Assembly: GCF_015265375.1 (NCBI RefSeq)
Contig: NZ_JABZXW010000038.1
Span: 1-20,729, forward strand
From: Rothia sp. (in: high G+C Gram-positive bacteria)
Lineage (GTDB): Bacteria; Actinomycetota; Actinomycetes; Actinomycetales; Micrococcaceae
Length of the DNA stretch: 20,729 nt
Direction: 5' to 3'
In this document: positions 13,540-20,729 of the stretch, piece after piece
How positions within the stretch are numbered: position 1 is the stretch's first letter
Layout: every line of letters starts with the position of its first letter
Made by a program: the position numbers and the translations under genes
Notes under the pieces: model-generated
What the model saw: only the letters and a program-made list of their open reading frames with translations
Told to the model about the DNA's origin: nothing
The model's database searches: none

Positions 13540-15128
13540 GCGTTCTCCTTTCCGGGGGTGGTGAGGGCGGGTAGGGTGATGTGGTTGCCGCCGAGTGCGG
13601 CGGTGTAGTCTTCGTCGTGGGTGATGGAGATGACGGCGGTCCCGCCTGCGAGTAGTTCGCGGATGAGGTCGACGAGTTCTGCCCAGGTTCGTGCGTCTTG
13701 GCCGAAGGTGGGTTCGTCGAGGATGAGGATTTTGGGTGCGGTGGCGAGTGCGGAGGCGACCGAGAGCCTGCGTTTTTCGCCGCCGGAGAGGGTGAAGGGG
13801 TTGGCGTCGAGTAGGTGGTTGAGGCGTAGGTGGGCCGCGAGTTCGTTGGTGCGTGCGGTGAGGTCGTCTTCGTTGAGGGGGGTGCGGGTGAGTGCGGCGA
13901 GTCGGCGGGGGCCGAGTTCGAGTTCTTCGCGTACGGTGCCGCGGATGAATTGGTATTCGGGTTCTTGGAAGACGTAGCCGATGCGGCTGAGCATTTGGGC
14001 TGGGGTCCAGGTGGGCACGTCCCAGTGTGCAGTCTGACCGCCGTGGTTACGCAGCGTGTCGGTGGCGGCGAGGGTGCCGTCGGGTGCGGTGAGGAGCCCT
14101 GCGAGGGTGAGGGCTAGGGTTGATTTGCCGGCGCCGTTGGGGCCGAGCACGCTGAGGTGTTCGCCGGCGTGCAGGGTGAGGTTGATGCCGCTGCGCAGGA
14201 CAGGCAGGTCGGTGGGTACGGGTGCGGGGGTGTCGCCGAAGCGTTTGATGGTGCGTCGGCGTGCACGTCGTTGTTTGGGGGTGGGTTGTGCGCGGGTGAT
14301 GCTGAGGTTTTCGGCGCGCAGTAGCGCCTCGCCGTACTTGCTATCGCTGTCGCTCTGCGGCGCACGCGGCACGTAGTTGGGCACCCACACGCCGGCGTCG
14401 ATGAGATCCCGACGGGCTTCGGTGAGCACGGTGTCGGGTGCGCCGTCGTGGGTGATGGTGCCGCCTTCGCCGAGTACGATAATGCGGTCCATGTGCGGCG
14501 CCCAGATGCTCACGCGGTGTTCCACGACGAGCAGGGTCGCGCCGGTGGCCTCCGCGGCGGCAAGAATACTGTCGCGCACCTCCTGCACACCGGAGGGGTC
14601 GAGGTTGGCGGTGGGTTCGTCGAGGATCATGGCGCCGGGGTGCATCGAGAGGATGCCCGCCAGGCCGAGGCGCTGCTTCTGACCGCCGGACAGCGCACTG
14701 CTGGGGTGGTCGAGGGGCAGGTGGTTGAGCCCTACTGCGGTGAGGGCTTCGGTGACGCGGCCCCAGATTTCTTCGCGGGGTACGCGCAGGTTTTCGGGGC
14801 CGAACGCGACGTCGTTGCCGACGGTTGCCATGACGATGGAGGATTCGGGGTCCTGCTGCATCATGCCTGCGGTGCCGCGTGCTTCGGCGGGTGCTTGCCC
14901 GTTGATGGTGATGGTGCCGCCGGCAGATTCGCCGTCGTCATCGTGGAGCACACCGGCGATGGCGTGCAGGAGCGTCGATTTGCCGGCGCCGGAGGTGCCC
15001 AGTAGCAGGACTTTTTCACCGGGGTTGATGGTGAGGTTGAGTCCGCTGATGACGGGTTCTGGGCGTCCGGGGTGGTGCCAGCTGAAGTTGTTGAGCTCGA
15101 TGCGCGCCCCGCGCGGTGTTGCTTCCAT
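13536..15128 (-). CDS. ykoD: Fused double ATPase of thiamine-precursor ECF transporter (YkoD)
   Basis: The 530-residue protein contains two ABC ATPase domains in one chain, standing for EcfA and EcfA'. Domain 1: Walker A GTSGAGKST (44-52), Q-loop Q91/Q92, signature LSGGQ (146-150), Walker B MILDEP (167-172), His 204. Domain 2: Walker A GPNGAGKST (329-337), Q388, signature LSGGE (447-451), Walker B ILILDEP (467-473), His 504. A basic linker (PKQRRARRRTIKRF) joins them. All catalytic residues are present in both domains. ATG 15128 follows AAGGAA at good distance. It sits 87 bases after ykoE and overlaps the EcfT gene. It powers uptake of the operon's substrate, inferred as thiamine or its pyrimidine precursor. 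Confidence 0.92.
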   Translation of the reverse strand: MEATPRGARIELNNFSWHHPGRPEPVISGLNLTINPGEKVLLLGTSGAGKSTLLHAIAGVLHDDDGESAGGTITINGQAPAEARGTAGMMQQDPESSIVMATVGNDVAFGPENLRVPREEIWGRVTEALTAVGLNHLPLDHPSSALSGGQKQRLGLAGILSMHPGAMILDEPTANLDPSGVQEVRDSILAAAEATGATLLVVEHRVSIWAPHMDRIIVLGEGGTITHDGAPDTVLTEARRDLIDAGVWVPNYVPRAPQSDSDSKYGEALLRAENLSITRAQPTPKQRRARRRTIKRFGDTPAPVPTDLPVLRSGINLTLHAGEHLSVLGPNGAGKSTLALTLAGLLTAPDGTLAATDTLRNHGGQTAHWDVPTWTPAQMLSRIGYVFQEPEYQFIRGTVREELELGPRRLAALTRTPLNEDDLTARTNELAAHLRLNHLLDANPFTLSGGEKRRLSVASALATAPKILILDEPTFGQDARTWAELVDLIRELLAGGTAVISITHDEDYTAALGGNHITLPALTTPGKENA

Positions 15129-15215
15129 GATGGTTCCTTAGCCTTTGTGTGGCTGCTGTAGTGTGCCGAGTGGTGACTCGTGGTGAGTGACTAGTCGGTG
15201 GCTAGTTGCTAGCGG

Positions 15216-15848
15216 TTAGCGGCGGGTCTTGCCGGATGCCAGCGAGGAGAGCACACCGGTCTTGGCGAGGTTCTGCACGAGAATCCATGCGAGGAAGCCT
15301 GCGATCACTGCACCGGAGATGACGGCGCACGCTACGTAGATGATTGCCTTGACCGGTTCCATGTCGGGGTAGTAGATGAAGATTTCGTTAACGCCCATGA
15401 ACAGGCCGCTGAGCGCACCGGCGAAGACTGCTACGAATGCGTCCCAGCGACGGTAGCGGAAGATTGCGAAGGCGATTTCAGCGCCGACGCCCTGGAAGAA
15501 GCCTGCAATCAGGATTTCGCCGCTCCACGCGCCGCCGGTGAAGAGCACGGAGATGAATGCTGCGACGATTTCGCCGAAGAGTGCCGCACCGGGCTTGCGG
15601 ATGAGCAGGCCGCCGAGGGTGCCGCCGAGCAGCCATGCGCCGGCGACGATGGGGCGGAATTCGGGTGCTGCTACGAGTGCGGTTTTGGCGGCGGGGCCGA
15701 CTGCGATGTCCCAGATCCAGAAGATGACGGCGCAGGCTACTGCGATAACTGCGGCGATAACGATTTCGTTGACTCGCCAGCGCAGGTTCGGCTTCTTCGA
15801 TTCTGCCTGGGTAGATGCCTTGGAGGCGGGGGTTACGTTCTGCGACAT
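15216..15848 (-). CDS. ykoE: ECF substrate-binding protein, YkoE family
   Basis: The 210-residue membrane protein has about five to six hydrophobic segments after a polar N-terminus of about 25 residues. Motifs of the YkoE family are visible: RWRVNEIVIAAVIAV, GGTLGGLLIRKPGAALFGE, and GFFQGVGAEIAFAIFRYRRW. YkoE-type S components are known or predicted to bind hydroxymethylpyrimidine or thiamine; the TPP riboswitch directly upstream supports this. ATG 15848 has GGAAGG at 15856-15861 as ribosome site, seven bases away. First gene of the operon, followed by ykoD and the EcfT gene. The 87-base gap to ykoD is rich in GGTGA/CTAG-like short repeats and shows no terminator. Confidence 0.93.
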   Translation of the reverse strand: MSQNVTPASKASTQAESKKPNLRWRVNEIVIAAVIAVACAVIFWIWDIAVGPAAKTALVAAPEFRPIVAGAWLLGGTLGGLLIRKPGAALFGEIVAAFISVLFTGGAWSGEILIAGFFQGVGAEIAFAIFRYRRWDAFVAVFAGALSGLFMGVNEIFIYYPDMEPVKAIIYVACAVISGAVIAGFLAWILVQNLAKTGVLSSLASGKTRR

Positions 15849-15855
15849 TGGTGGT

Positions 15856-15873
15856 CCTTCCTTCGTTGGAAGG
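15856..15873 (-). promoter_or_regulatory. Ribosome-site hairpin of the riboswitch expression platform
   Basis: On the minus strand CCTTCC (15868-15873), AACGAA, GGAAGG (15856-15861): the right arm is the ykoE Shine-Dalgarno site. A second stem (CCTCGTCC with GGGCGAGG, 15881-15904 region) lies between it and the aptamer. The layout suggests translational control. No T-run terminator is seen in the leader. Confidence 0.6.
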
Positions 15874-15919
15874 GGAATGTCCTCGCCCTCTGAATGGACG
15901 AGGGCATTGAGAAGAAATT

Positions 15920-16001
15920 CGACTCCCTACGCCGGTACTAACCGGATCAGGTTCGAGGGTCTGCTTAGCACTCTCAGCGCCTCGGTGGCGCTCCCCTGTC
16001 G
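15920..16001 (-). promoter_or_regulatory. TPP (THI-box) riboswitch aptamer
   Basis: On the minus strand: CGAC (P1), GGGGAGCGCC, GGCGCTGAGAGTG (the conserved CTGAGA), ACCCTCGAACCTGATC, CGGTTAGTACCGGCGTAGGG, then GTCG closing P1. These blocks match the conserved parts of the TPP aptamer in order and spacing. It binds thiamine pyrophosphate and should lower expression of the ykoE operon. Confidence 0.96.
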
Positions 16002-16053
16002 TTGTGGGCTTCCTTGTCCGTACCGTTGTGGTGCGGGCGGAAGCCCAGGTTCG

Positions 16054-16083
16054 ATTGTAGGCGTGTCTGGCTGTTCGCGCCAA
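16054..16083 (-). promoter_or_regulatory. Promoter of the thiamine transporter operon
   Basis: Minus-strand TTGGCG (16078-16083), 18-base spacer, TACAAT (16054-16059). Transcription would start near 16047, leaving about 45 bases before the aptamer and a 200-base leader. Confidence 0.65.
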
Positions 16084-16274
16084 TTTGCCGCTTTTTGTTT
16101 TCTTCTTCTGCCCGCATTACAGAATTGCACGGTGTACAATTTTGGGACGGAGCGGCTCCAAGGCGGCACGAACGCATTAAACCCTATACGCTAGGGAGTG
16201 GCGCTCTTTTCTCACCCAACCCCGAAGGGGTTCACGGGCAGGACGCCGCATCGTATACAGCTAAGGAGATACAC

Positions 16275-16508
16275 ATGAACCCCGTCGCTAAGCTTGCTAT
16301 TGCGGGTATCAACATGGGCGCTGCTGCCCTGGTTGGTAAGGGCCTGGGCGCAGCCTGGACCAAGGCTACCGGCAACCAGCCTCCCGCCATTTCCCACGAC
16401 TCTGAAGACACCCTGCGTCAGGTCATCCTCTGGACCGTTCTGACCTCCGTCGTGGGTGCTGTGGTGAGCTTCGGTATTGCTCGCCTGCAGCGTCGTTTCT
16501 TCAACTAA
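16275..16508 (+). CDS. DUF4235 small membrane protein
   Basis: The 77-residue protein starts at ATG 16275 with AAGGAG (16263-16268) six bases upstream; longer in-frame extension lacks such a site and overlaps the riboswitch. It opens MNPVAKLAIAGINMGAAALVGKG, then AWTKATGNQPP, and a second hydrophobic stretch, VILWTVLTSVVGAVVSFGIA, ending with basic RLQRRFFN. This matches the DUF4235 pattern common in actinobacteria (two membrane segments, a W-K-x-x-T-G-x-x-P-P middle). Function unknown. Possible -10 boxes TACAAT (16134-16139) or TATACG (16185-16190) lie upstream. Confidence 0.85.
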   Translation: MNPVAKLAIAGINMGAAALVGKGLGAAWTKATGNQPPAISHDSEDTLRQVILWTVLTSVVGAVVSFGIARLQRRFFN

Positions 16509-16510
16509 GG

Positions 16511-16577
16511 CTTTGCGCTTTCCGCGCGAAAGTTTATGAGCTAGGCGGTACGTATCTCCACTCGGTACGTACCGCCT
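16511..16577 (+). terminator. Two consecutive hairpins after the DUF4235 gene
   Basis: CTTTGCGC with GCGCgAAAG (16511-16532), then AGGCGGTACGTA (16543-16554) with TACGTACCGCCT (16566-16577). T-runs are weak. Confidence 0.6.
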
Positions 16578-16668
16578 GGTGTTCCCTCTTCAGCACGCCC
16601 GCTCTACTTCAGCAGGTTTCACGCCGCCGCTACGCTGAAGCGCCACCTCGGCATTCGAAAGCACAATT

Positions 16669-18105
16669 ATGACTATTTCTTCTCCCCGCCGTAAGACGAA
16701 GGCTCCGCGTAGGGTCGTTGACCACGCGAACAGCCGCCGTTCGGTCGCATCCTGGGTCATGTGGGATGTTGGTTCGTCGAGCTTCGACTCGATTATGACG
16801 ACCTTCATCTTCACCGTGTACCTGACCAGCAGCTACTTTGGCACACCCGAAGAGACTTCTTCGGCGCTGTCGCTGGGTCTGACCATTGCCGGTTTCCTCA
16901 TTGCGATTCTGGCGCCGGTGACCGGTCAGCGTAACGACAAGTCCGGCAGGGGCATCTTCTGGCTCGGCGTGAACACGATGCTGCTGGTCGGTTCGATGGC
17001 GGCGTGCTTCTTCGTGGGCCCCACCCCGCAGTACCTGTGGCTGGGTGTCACGCTGATTTCTGCGGCAAGCGTGTTCAGCGAGTTCGCGTACGTGAACTAC
17101 AACGCGGTGCTGCCTCGTATCTCCCACCCGGAGAACATCGGTAAGATTTCGGGCGCCGGATGGGCTGCTGGCTACATTGGCGGCATCCTGGCGCTGGCTG
17201 TGGTGCTGTGGGGTTTTGTGCTGGCCCCCGAGGTGCTCGGCCTGACCACCGATAACGCCCTGAATATCCGTGCGGTCGCGCTGTTTGCCGCCGCGTGGTG
17301 CCTCATCTTCTGTGTGCCTCTGCTGGTGCGTATGCGTACCCGCGAGCGCTTCCTGCCGGAGGTGCTACCCACCCGCGAGCTGCGTTTCCTGGAGCTCGGC
17401 ATGGAGCGTCTCTCCCCGGCTCGTCAGGGCGGTCTGCTCGCCTCCTACAAGGCGCTGTGGCGCACCATTAAGCGGCTGAAGATGACGTCCCCGCAGACCC
17501 TGTGGTTCCTGATTGCTTCGGCGGTGTTCCGTGATGGTCTGTCCGGTATTTTTACGTTCGGCGGTATTCTCGCGGCGGGCACGTTCGGTTTCAGCACTTC
17601 GGACGTGATTCTGTTCGGCATTGCCGGTAGCGCCGTCGCGGCGGTTGGTGCGATTCTGGGCGGCTACCTGGATGACTACCTGGGCCCGAAGACGATTATT
17701 GTTATCTCGCTGGTCGGCATTATCTTGGCGGCTACCCCGCTGATGTTCTTCCCCGAACCGGGCGTGTTCTGGGTATGCGCCCTGCTGCTGTGTCTGTTCG
17801 TGGGCCCGGCGCAGTCGGCGTCCCGCACCTTCCTGGCTCGCCTGGCAGATCCCGGCACTGAGGGTGAGCTGTTCGGCCTGTACTCGACCACCGGCCGTGC
17901 CACCAGCTTCCTGGCGCCGATGCTGTTCGGTCTGTGCGTAAGCCTGATGGGTGCACAGATTTGGGGTGTGCTCGGCATTCTGATTGTTGTGGTGGCGGGT
18001 CTGCTCCTGCTGCTGCCGGTGAAGGCGCCCGGTCCGCTGCGTGTGCGTGCGGCTCGCCGCGAGCAGAAGCGTGAACAGAAGCGCCGCGACAAGGCTGGCC
18101 AGTAA
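16669..18105 (+). CDS. MFS transporter, UMF1/Atg22 family
   Basis: The 478-residue protein has about twelve membrane segments. Family marks are seen: WVMWDVGSSSFDSIMTTFIF near the N-terminus (residues 29-48), FAYVNYNAVLPRI, ISGAGWAAGYIGG, and a D-D-Y-L-G-P-K loop (GGYLDDYLGPKT). These fit the UMF1/Atg22-like group of major facilitators, whose members are thought to export amino acids or other small molecules; the substrate is unknown. The N-terminus is basic (PRRKTKAPRR) and the C-terminal tail is strongly basic (RREQKREQKRRDK). ATG 16669 has GAAAG about ten bases upstream; TACGCT near 16631-16636 could be the -10 box. It stands alone and ends in a strong bidirectional hairpin. Confidence 0.85.
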   Translation: MTISSPRRKTKAPRRVVDHANSRRSVASWVMWDVGSSSFDSIMTTFIFTVYLTSSYFGTPEETSSALSLGLTIAGFLIAILAPVTGQRNDKSGRGIFWLGVNTMLLVGSMAACFFVGPTPQYLWLGVTLISAASVFSEFAYVNYNAVLPRISHPENIGKISGAGWAAGYIGGILALAVVLWGFVLAPEVLGLTTDNALNIRAVALFAAAWCLIFCVPLLVRMRTRERFLPEVLPTRELRFLELGMERLSPARQGGLLASYKALWRTIKRLKMTSPQTLWFLIASAVFRDGLSGIFTFGGILAAGTFGFSTSDVILFGIAGSAVAAVGAILGGYLDDYLGPKTIIVISLVGIILAATPLMFFPEPGVFWVCALLLCLFVGPAQSASRTFLARLADPGTEGELFGLYSTTGRATSFLAPMLFGLCVSLMGAQIWGVLGILIVVVAGLLLLLPVKAPGPLRVRAARREQKREQKRRDKAGQ

Positions 18106-18177
18106 TGCTACTCAGTAAGGCGTCGCGGGGCTAAGCGTCCTTGCAAACCCCCGCAAACGCAACCTCGCAAACACAAC

Positions 18178-18222
18178 AGGAGGGGCGGGTAGAAGATAAT
18201 TCTTCTACCCGCCCCTCCTTCG
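18178..18222. terminator. Strong bidirectional terminator
   Basis: A perfect 19-base stem (18178-18196 with 18201-18219), loop TAAT, arms begin AGGAGGGGCGGG. It lies between the convergent MFS gene and the minus-strand P-loop gene. Confidence 0.85.
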
Positions 18223-18287
18223 TGCTTAAGCAGTACTTATTCGGCAGTGCTTATCAACCGGCGCTCACCAGCGGAGAACCGCGGTGG

Positions 18288-19619
18288 CTAGTCCTCCACC
18301 ACGTCATCCTCATCATCAGAGACAGCATCCTCAGAGGATTCCAGCGAAATCTGCTGCTCCTCCTCGTCCAGAACCTCATCGCTCGTCAGCTGAGCCCAGG
18401 TCGCGTCATCAATCAGCGGATCATCAATCACACGAACCCACAGCATCGAACCAGCCGCCAAAGCGCTCAGGTTCTCGTCATACGCCTCCGCCGGCAGACC
18501 CTCAAAGATCTCAGCCAGACGCGCAAACAGGTCATCATACGAAATGTCGCCCTCAGCCTGCAGCCAGCACTCAGCCGCGAACTCAGACAGCTCATTCAGC
18601 TCAGTATCGCACAGCAGCAAGAAGGGGCCGTCCTCACCCACACGCACGCCCGAAGTGCCCGGCATACGAGAAACCGCAATCGTACCGTTCAAGAAAACAC
18701 CCGGCAGGTGATCCTCAACCGTGTACTTCTCCAGCTTCTCAACCTCATCAGCGTTCGGCAGCTCACCGCCATTCAGCAGGTCCTGAACCAGCGGCAGGGT
18801 GTCCTCAATCTCCGAGTACACCAGGCGCCACACGCCGCCGCAACGCTCCACCAGCTTAGCCAGCGACACAACACCCTCAGGGTGACGCGCCAAACCAGAG
18901 CTCTGCTCGCTCAAGAACACCAGAGCCTCATGCAACGGAACACGCTCAAAATACGGCTCAGACGCCGACTCATCACGAGAAATGAACACAATACGCGACA
19001 GCTTATAGCTGAGGTCATCACGATCAACCACGTTCAGGCCCAGATCAACCGGGTTCTGCTGATCCTTCGGCGCATTCGGGTCAACAATCACAGACAGCGG
19101 CTTCGGATACGGGGACACAACACCCTCATCCGAAATAATCGCAGTCTCATCAGTCAGGTACGCAAACTTCGAACCCAAGAAACGCGACGCAGTCGTCTTA
19201 CCGCTACCAGAAACACCCACCAGCGCCACAGCGCGCTTCGACTCAGGGTCACCAATAACAGCCGCATGCAGCATCACACCGCGACCAACCAGCTGCTCAA
19301 TCATCGCCAACGTAATACGGCTCGTCAAATCCTGCATGCCCGAATCATCATCAGCCACACGCAGCGTCGACACCTTATCAAACGGACCCATCAGCGGATT
19401 CGCCAAATCCATCACCGACTCATCAGTCGGCGCATGCACCAGCATCACCTGATCAAAACGAGACAACGAAGCATACGCCTCATCAGGAGTATCAAAAAAC
19501 TCCGGAGCAAGAGGCTCCCACGCCTTCTTAAAACGCTCCACAAAAGAGTCCGACATATCAATCAGATACACAGAAACTTCCGCGCCAGCAACACGCAGAA
19601 CAACAGGCTTCAGATCCAT
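18288..19619 (-). CDS. HPr-kinase-like P-loop protein
   Basis: The 443-residue protein begins at ATG 19619, six bases after AAGGA. Residues 110-165 resemble the HPr kinase/phosphorylase core: RGVMLHAAVIG, Walker A GVSGSGKTT (135-143) and TDETAII (156-162) with the acidic pair after the strand. This is the pattern of HprK-like serine kinase relatives that often go with PqqD-type or peptide-modifying proteins. The N-terminal 100 residues are not recognised. Around residues 310-360 a segment (FLNGTIAVSRMPG, ELNELSEFAAECWLQ) could be a PqqD-like or winged domain, which is uncertain. The end is very acidic (SSEDAVSDDEDDVVED). It lies 132 bases downstream of dcd on the same strand. The substrate is unknown; it may not be a true HPr kinase, since no ptsH is visible. 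Confidence 0.7.
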   Translation of the reverse strand: MDLKPVVLRVAGAEVSVYLIDMSDSFVERFKKAWEPLAPEFFDTPDEAYASLSRFDQVMLVHAPTDESVMDLANPLMGPFDKVSTLRVADDDSGMQDLTSRITLAMIEQLVGRGVMLHAAVIGDPESKRAVALVGVSGSGKTTASRFLGSKFAYLTDETAIISDEGVVSPYPKPLSVIVDPNAPKDQQNPVDLGLNVVDRDDLSYKLSRIVFISRDESASEPYFERVPLHEALVFLSEQSSGLARHPEGVVSLAKLVERCGGVWRLVYSEIEDTLPLVQDLLNGGELPNADEVEKLEKYTVEDHLPGVFLNGTIAVSRMPGTSGVRVGEDGPFLLLCDTELNELSEFAAECWLQAEGDISYDDLFARLAEIFEGLPAEAYDENLSALAAGSMLWVRVIDDPLIDDATWAQLTSDEVLDEEEQQISLESSEDAVSDDEDDVVED

Positions 19620-19751
19620 AAAAAATCCTTAGAGAGTGAGAGATAAAAACCCGCACGCGAGTGAACGCACGAGCACAAACAGGCGAAAAAACCGCCCAAC
19701 GCGGGCGCACAAACACACAGCCTGCACGCCCGCACCCCAAAGCGGGAAAGA

Positions 19752-20351
19752 CTAAGACTCCACAGAACTATCCGCAGGAATCATCGTCTGATGAAAATTC
19801 AAATAACTACGCGAAGCAGTCGGGCCACGCTGACCCTGGTAACGGTTACCATACGCACCAGAACCATACGGATGCTCAGTCGGGCTACTCAAACGGAAGA
19901 AGCACAACTGACCAACCTTAGAACCCGGCCACAGCATAATCGGCAAAGTCGCCATATTCGACAACTCAAGCGTCACATGCCCAGAAAAACCAGGATCAAT
20001 AAAACCAGCCGTAGAGTGAGTCAACAAACCCAAACGACCCAACGACGACTTACCCTCCAGACGGGCAGCCACATCATCAGGCAGAGTCACCTTCTCATAC
20101 GTAGAACCCAACACAAACTCACCCGGATGCAAAATAAACGGCTCATCAGGAGCCACCTCAACCAGGCGCGTCAAATCCTCCTGCGGCTGAGCAGGATCAA
20201 TATGCGGGTACTTATGGTTATCAAACAGACGGAAGAAACGATCAATCCTCACGTCCACACTTGCAGGCTGAATCATCGACTCATCGAACGGATCAAGAAC
20301 GATGCGCCCATCAGCAATCTCTTGACGAATATCGCGATCTGAAATAAGCAC
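19752..20351 (-). CDS. dcd: dCTP deaminase, probably bifunctional with dUTPase
   Basis: The 199-residue protein starts at GTG 20351, giving the standard N-terminus MLISDRDIRQEI; a longer frame to 20408 adds unrelated residues. The active-site block is EGKSSLGRLGLLTHSTAG (residues 99-116), followed by FIDPGFSGHVTLELSN with the catalytic Glu at E129. QPASVDVRID (28-37) and QLCFFRL (148-154) are other family blocks. The G-K-S-S and T-A-G-F pattern is that of the actinobacterial and archaeal enzyme, which converts dCTP to dUMP directly, rather than of E. coli deaminase. This supplies dUMP for thymidylate synthesis. It appears leaderless, with TATCCT six bases before GTG. Confidence 0.93.
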   Translation of the reverse strand: MLISDRDIRQEIADGRIVLDPFDESMIQPASVDVRIDRFFRLFDNHKYPHIDPAQPQEDLTRLVEVAPDEPFILHPGEFVLGSTYEKVTLPDDVAARLEGKSSLGRLGLLTHSTAGFIDPGFSGHVTLELSNMATLPIMLWPGSKVGQLCFFRLSSPTEHPYGSGAYGNRYQGQRGPTASRSYLNFHQTMIPADSSVES

Positions 20352-20357
20352 GCTTAA

Positions 20358-20363
20358 AGGATA
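20358..20363 (-). promoter_or_regulatory. -10 box of a leaderless dcd transcript
   Basis: On the minus strand TATCCT, TTAAGC, then GTG. Spacing equals that of the two other leaderless genes in this window. A -35 box is not clear. Confidence 0.5.
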
Positions 20364-20464
20364 CCTGGCAAACACCACCCACGTGCAGGCATCCACCAGC
20401 CCCAGCACACAGGCCTACATCACATTTCCACCCCGGCCGCGCCGCCAACAAGCGCCGCAACATA

Positions 20465-20494
20465 TTTCACCCCAGCAAGCAAGCGCGATACACT
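20465..20494 (+). promoter_or_regulatory. Promoter of tRNA-Gly
   Basis: TTTCAC (20465-20470), 18-base spacer, TACACT (20489-20494), ending nine bases before the tRNA 5' end. Confidence 0.55.
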
Positions 20495-20503
20495 GAAAAA
20501 GAT

Positions 20504-20577
20504 GCGGCTGTAGCTCAATGGTAGAGCGCACGCTTCCCAAGCCTGATACGCGGGTTCGATTCCCGTCAGCCGCTCCA
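20504..20577 (+). tRNA. tRNA-Gly (anticodon CCC)
   Basis: The acceptor stem GCGGCTG pairs fully with CAGCCGC, the D arm is GCTC/GAGC, the T arm has GGTTCGATTCC, and CCA is encoded at 20575-20577 after discriminator T. The anticodon loop TTCCCAA places CCC at positions 34-36, reading GGG. The anticodon stem CACGC/GCCTG has a C-C mismatch at its third pair. Confidence 0.95.
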
Positions 20578-20578
20578 C

Positions 20579-20613
20579 AAGCCCCGGACTTCACGGTTTG
20601 GGGCTTTTTATTT
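20579..20613 (+). terminator. Intrinsic terminator of tRNA-Gly
   Basis: AAGCCCC (20579-20585) pairs with GGGGCTT (20598-20605 area), then TTTATTTT. Confidence 0.85.
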
Positions 20614-20675
20614 TGGGGTTGGGATGTGGAGGCTGAGCTAAGGGTTTAGGATGCGGCTTGGGTTGGACGGGTCGA

Positions 20676-20724
20676 GGCGGTATGTTCCTTGCTCCTGCAG
20701 GAGCGAAGGAAGTGTATAGCGCGC
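20676..20724. repeat. Short hairpin related to the dispersed repeat, without core
   Basis: TTCCTT-GCTCC, TGCA, GGAGC-g-AAGGAA (20685-20711) is a palindrome built from the arm sequence flanking the core in copies C and D (CTTCCTTCGCTCC). Outer GGCGGTAT and TATAGCGCGCC partly pair. It is near the right edge. Confidence 0.55.
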
Positions 20725-20729
20725 CGGTC

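Noticed and set aside
18141..19646. 501-residue plus-strand frame
   Set aside because: It is antisense to the HprK-like gene, with Arg/Gln/His-rich low-complexity composition and no ribosome site.

Overview
The window looks like chromosome of a moderately GC-rich actinobacterium, most likely Rothia or a close Micrococcaceae relative. This rests on protein style (DUF4235, the TAG-F-type Dcd, fused YkoD), leaderless starts, and a dispersed hairpin repeat. I could not run a search, so the genus is an inference.

Bases 1-7880 hold a tandem array of five paralogous pentapeptide-repeat proteins on the plus strand: one cut by the left edge, three downstream copies of which one is frameshifted, and one divergent AT-rich copy. 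Each unit repeats the same plan: a TATGCT -10 box, a short conserved leader, an AGGAG ribosome site, an N-terminal membrane region (absent in the second copy), a helical domain with an R-x-x-x-A-I/L-E-Q motif, a right-handed beta-helix of alternating A-D/N-F repeats, a C-terminal cap and usually a SEPAQ/SEPAK tail, then an intrinsic terminator. Between the third and fourth copies sits an unrelated AT-rich cassette (about 4018-4485) with a 34-residue hydrophobic peptide, a perfect ribosome site, its own terminator, and an opposing promoter and terminator that would make an antisense RNA. It has the layout of a type I toxin-antitoxin locus and is the best candidate for something undescribed.

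Bases 7881-11316 carry ordinary genes: a leaderless low-molecular-weight tyrosine phosphatase overlapping a P-loop uridine-kinase-like protein, a small membrane protein on the minus strand, and a Bcr/CflA drug-efflux transporter. Intergenic regions from 9600 to 12700 carry several copies of a hairpin repeat with a covarying core. One arm pair also exists without the core, and two near-identical inverted copies flank a pabC-like gene (11577-12479).

Bases 12742-16083 (minus strand) are a thiamine-precursor ECF transporter operon, ykoE-ykoD-ykoC-like (S component, fused double ATPase, EcfT), behind a clear TPP riboswitch with a hairpin over the ykoE ribosome site. Divergent from it is a DUF4235 membrane protein, then a UMF1/Atg22-type MFS transporter.

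Bases 18288-20351 (minus strand) encode an HPr-kinase-like P-loop protein and dCTP deaminase (dcd). Divergent from dcd is tRNA-Gly(CCC) with its terminator, and the window ends in another hairpin of the dispersed-repeat type.
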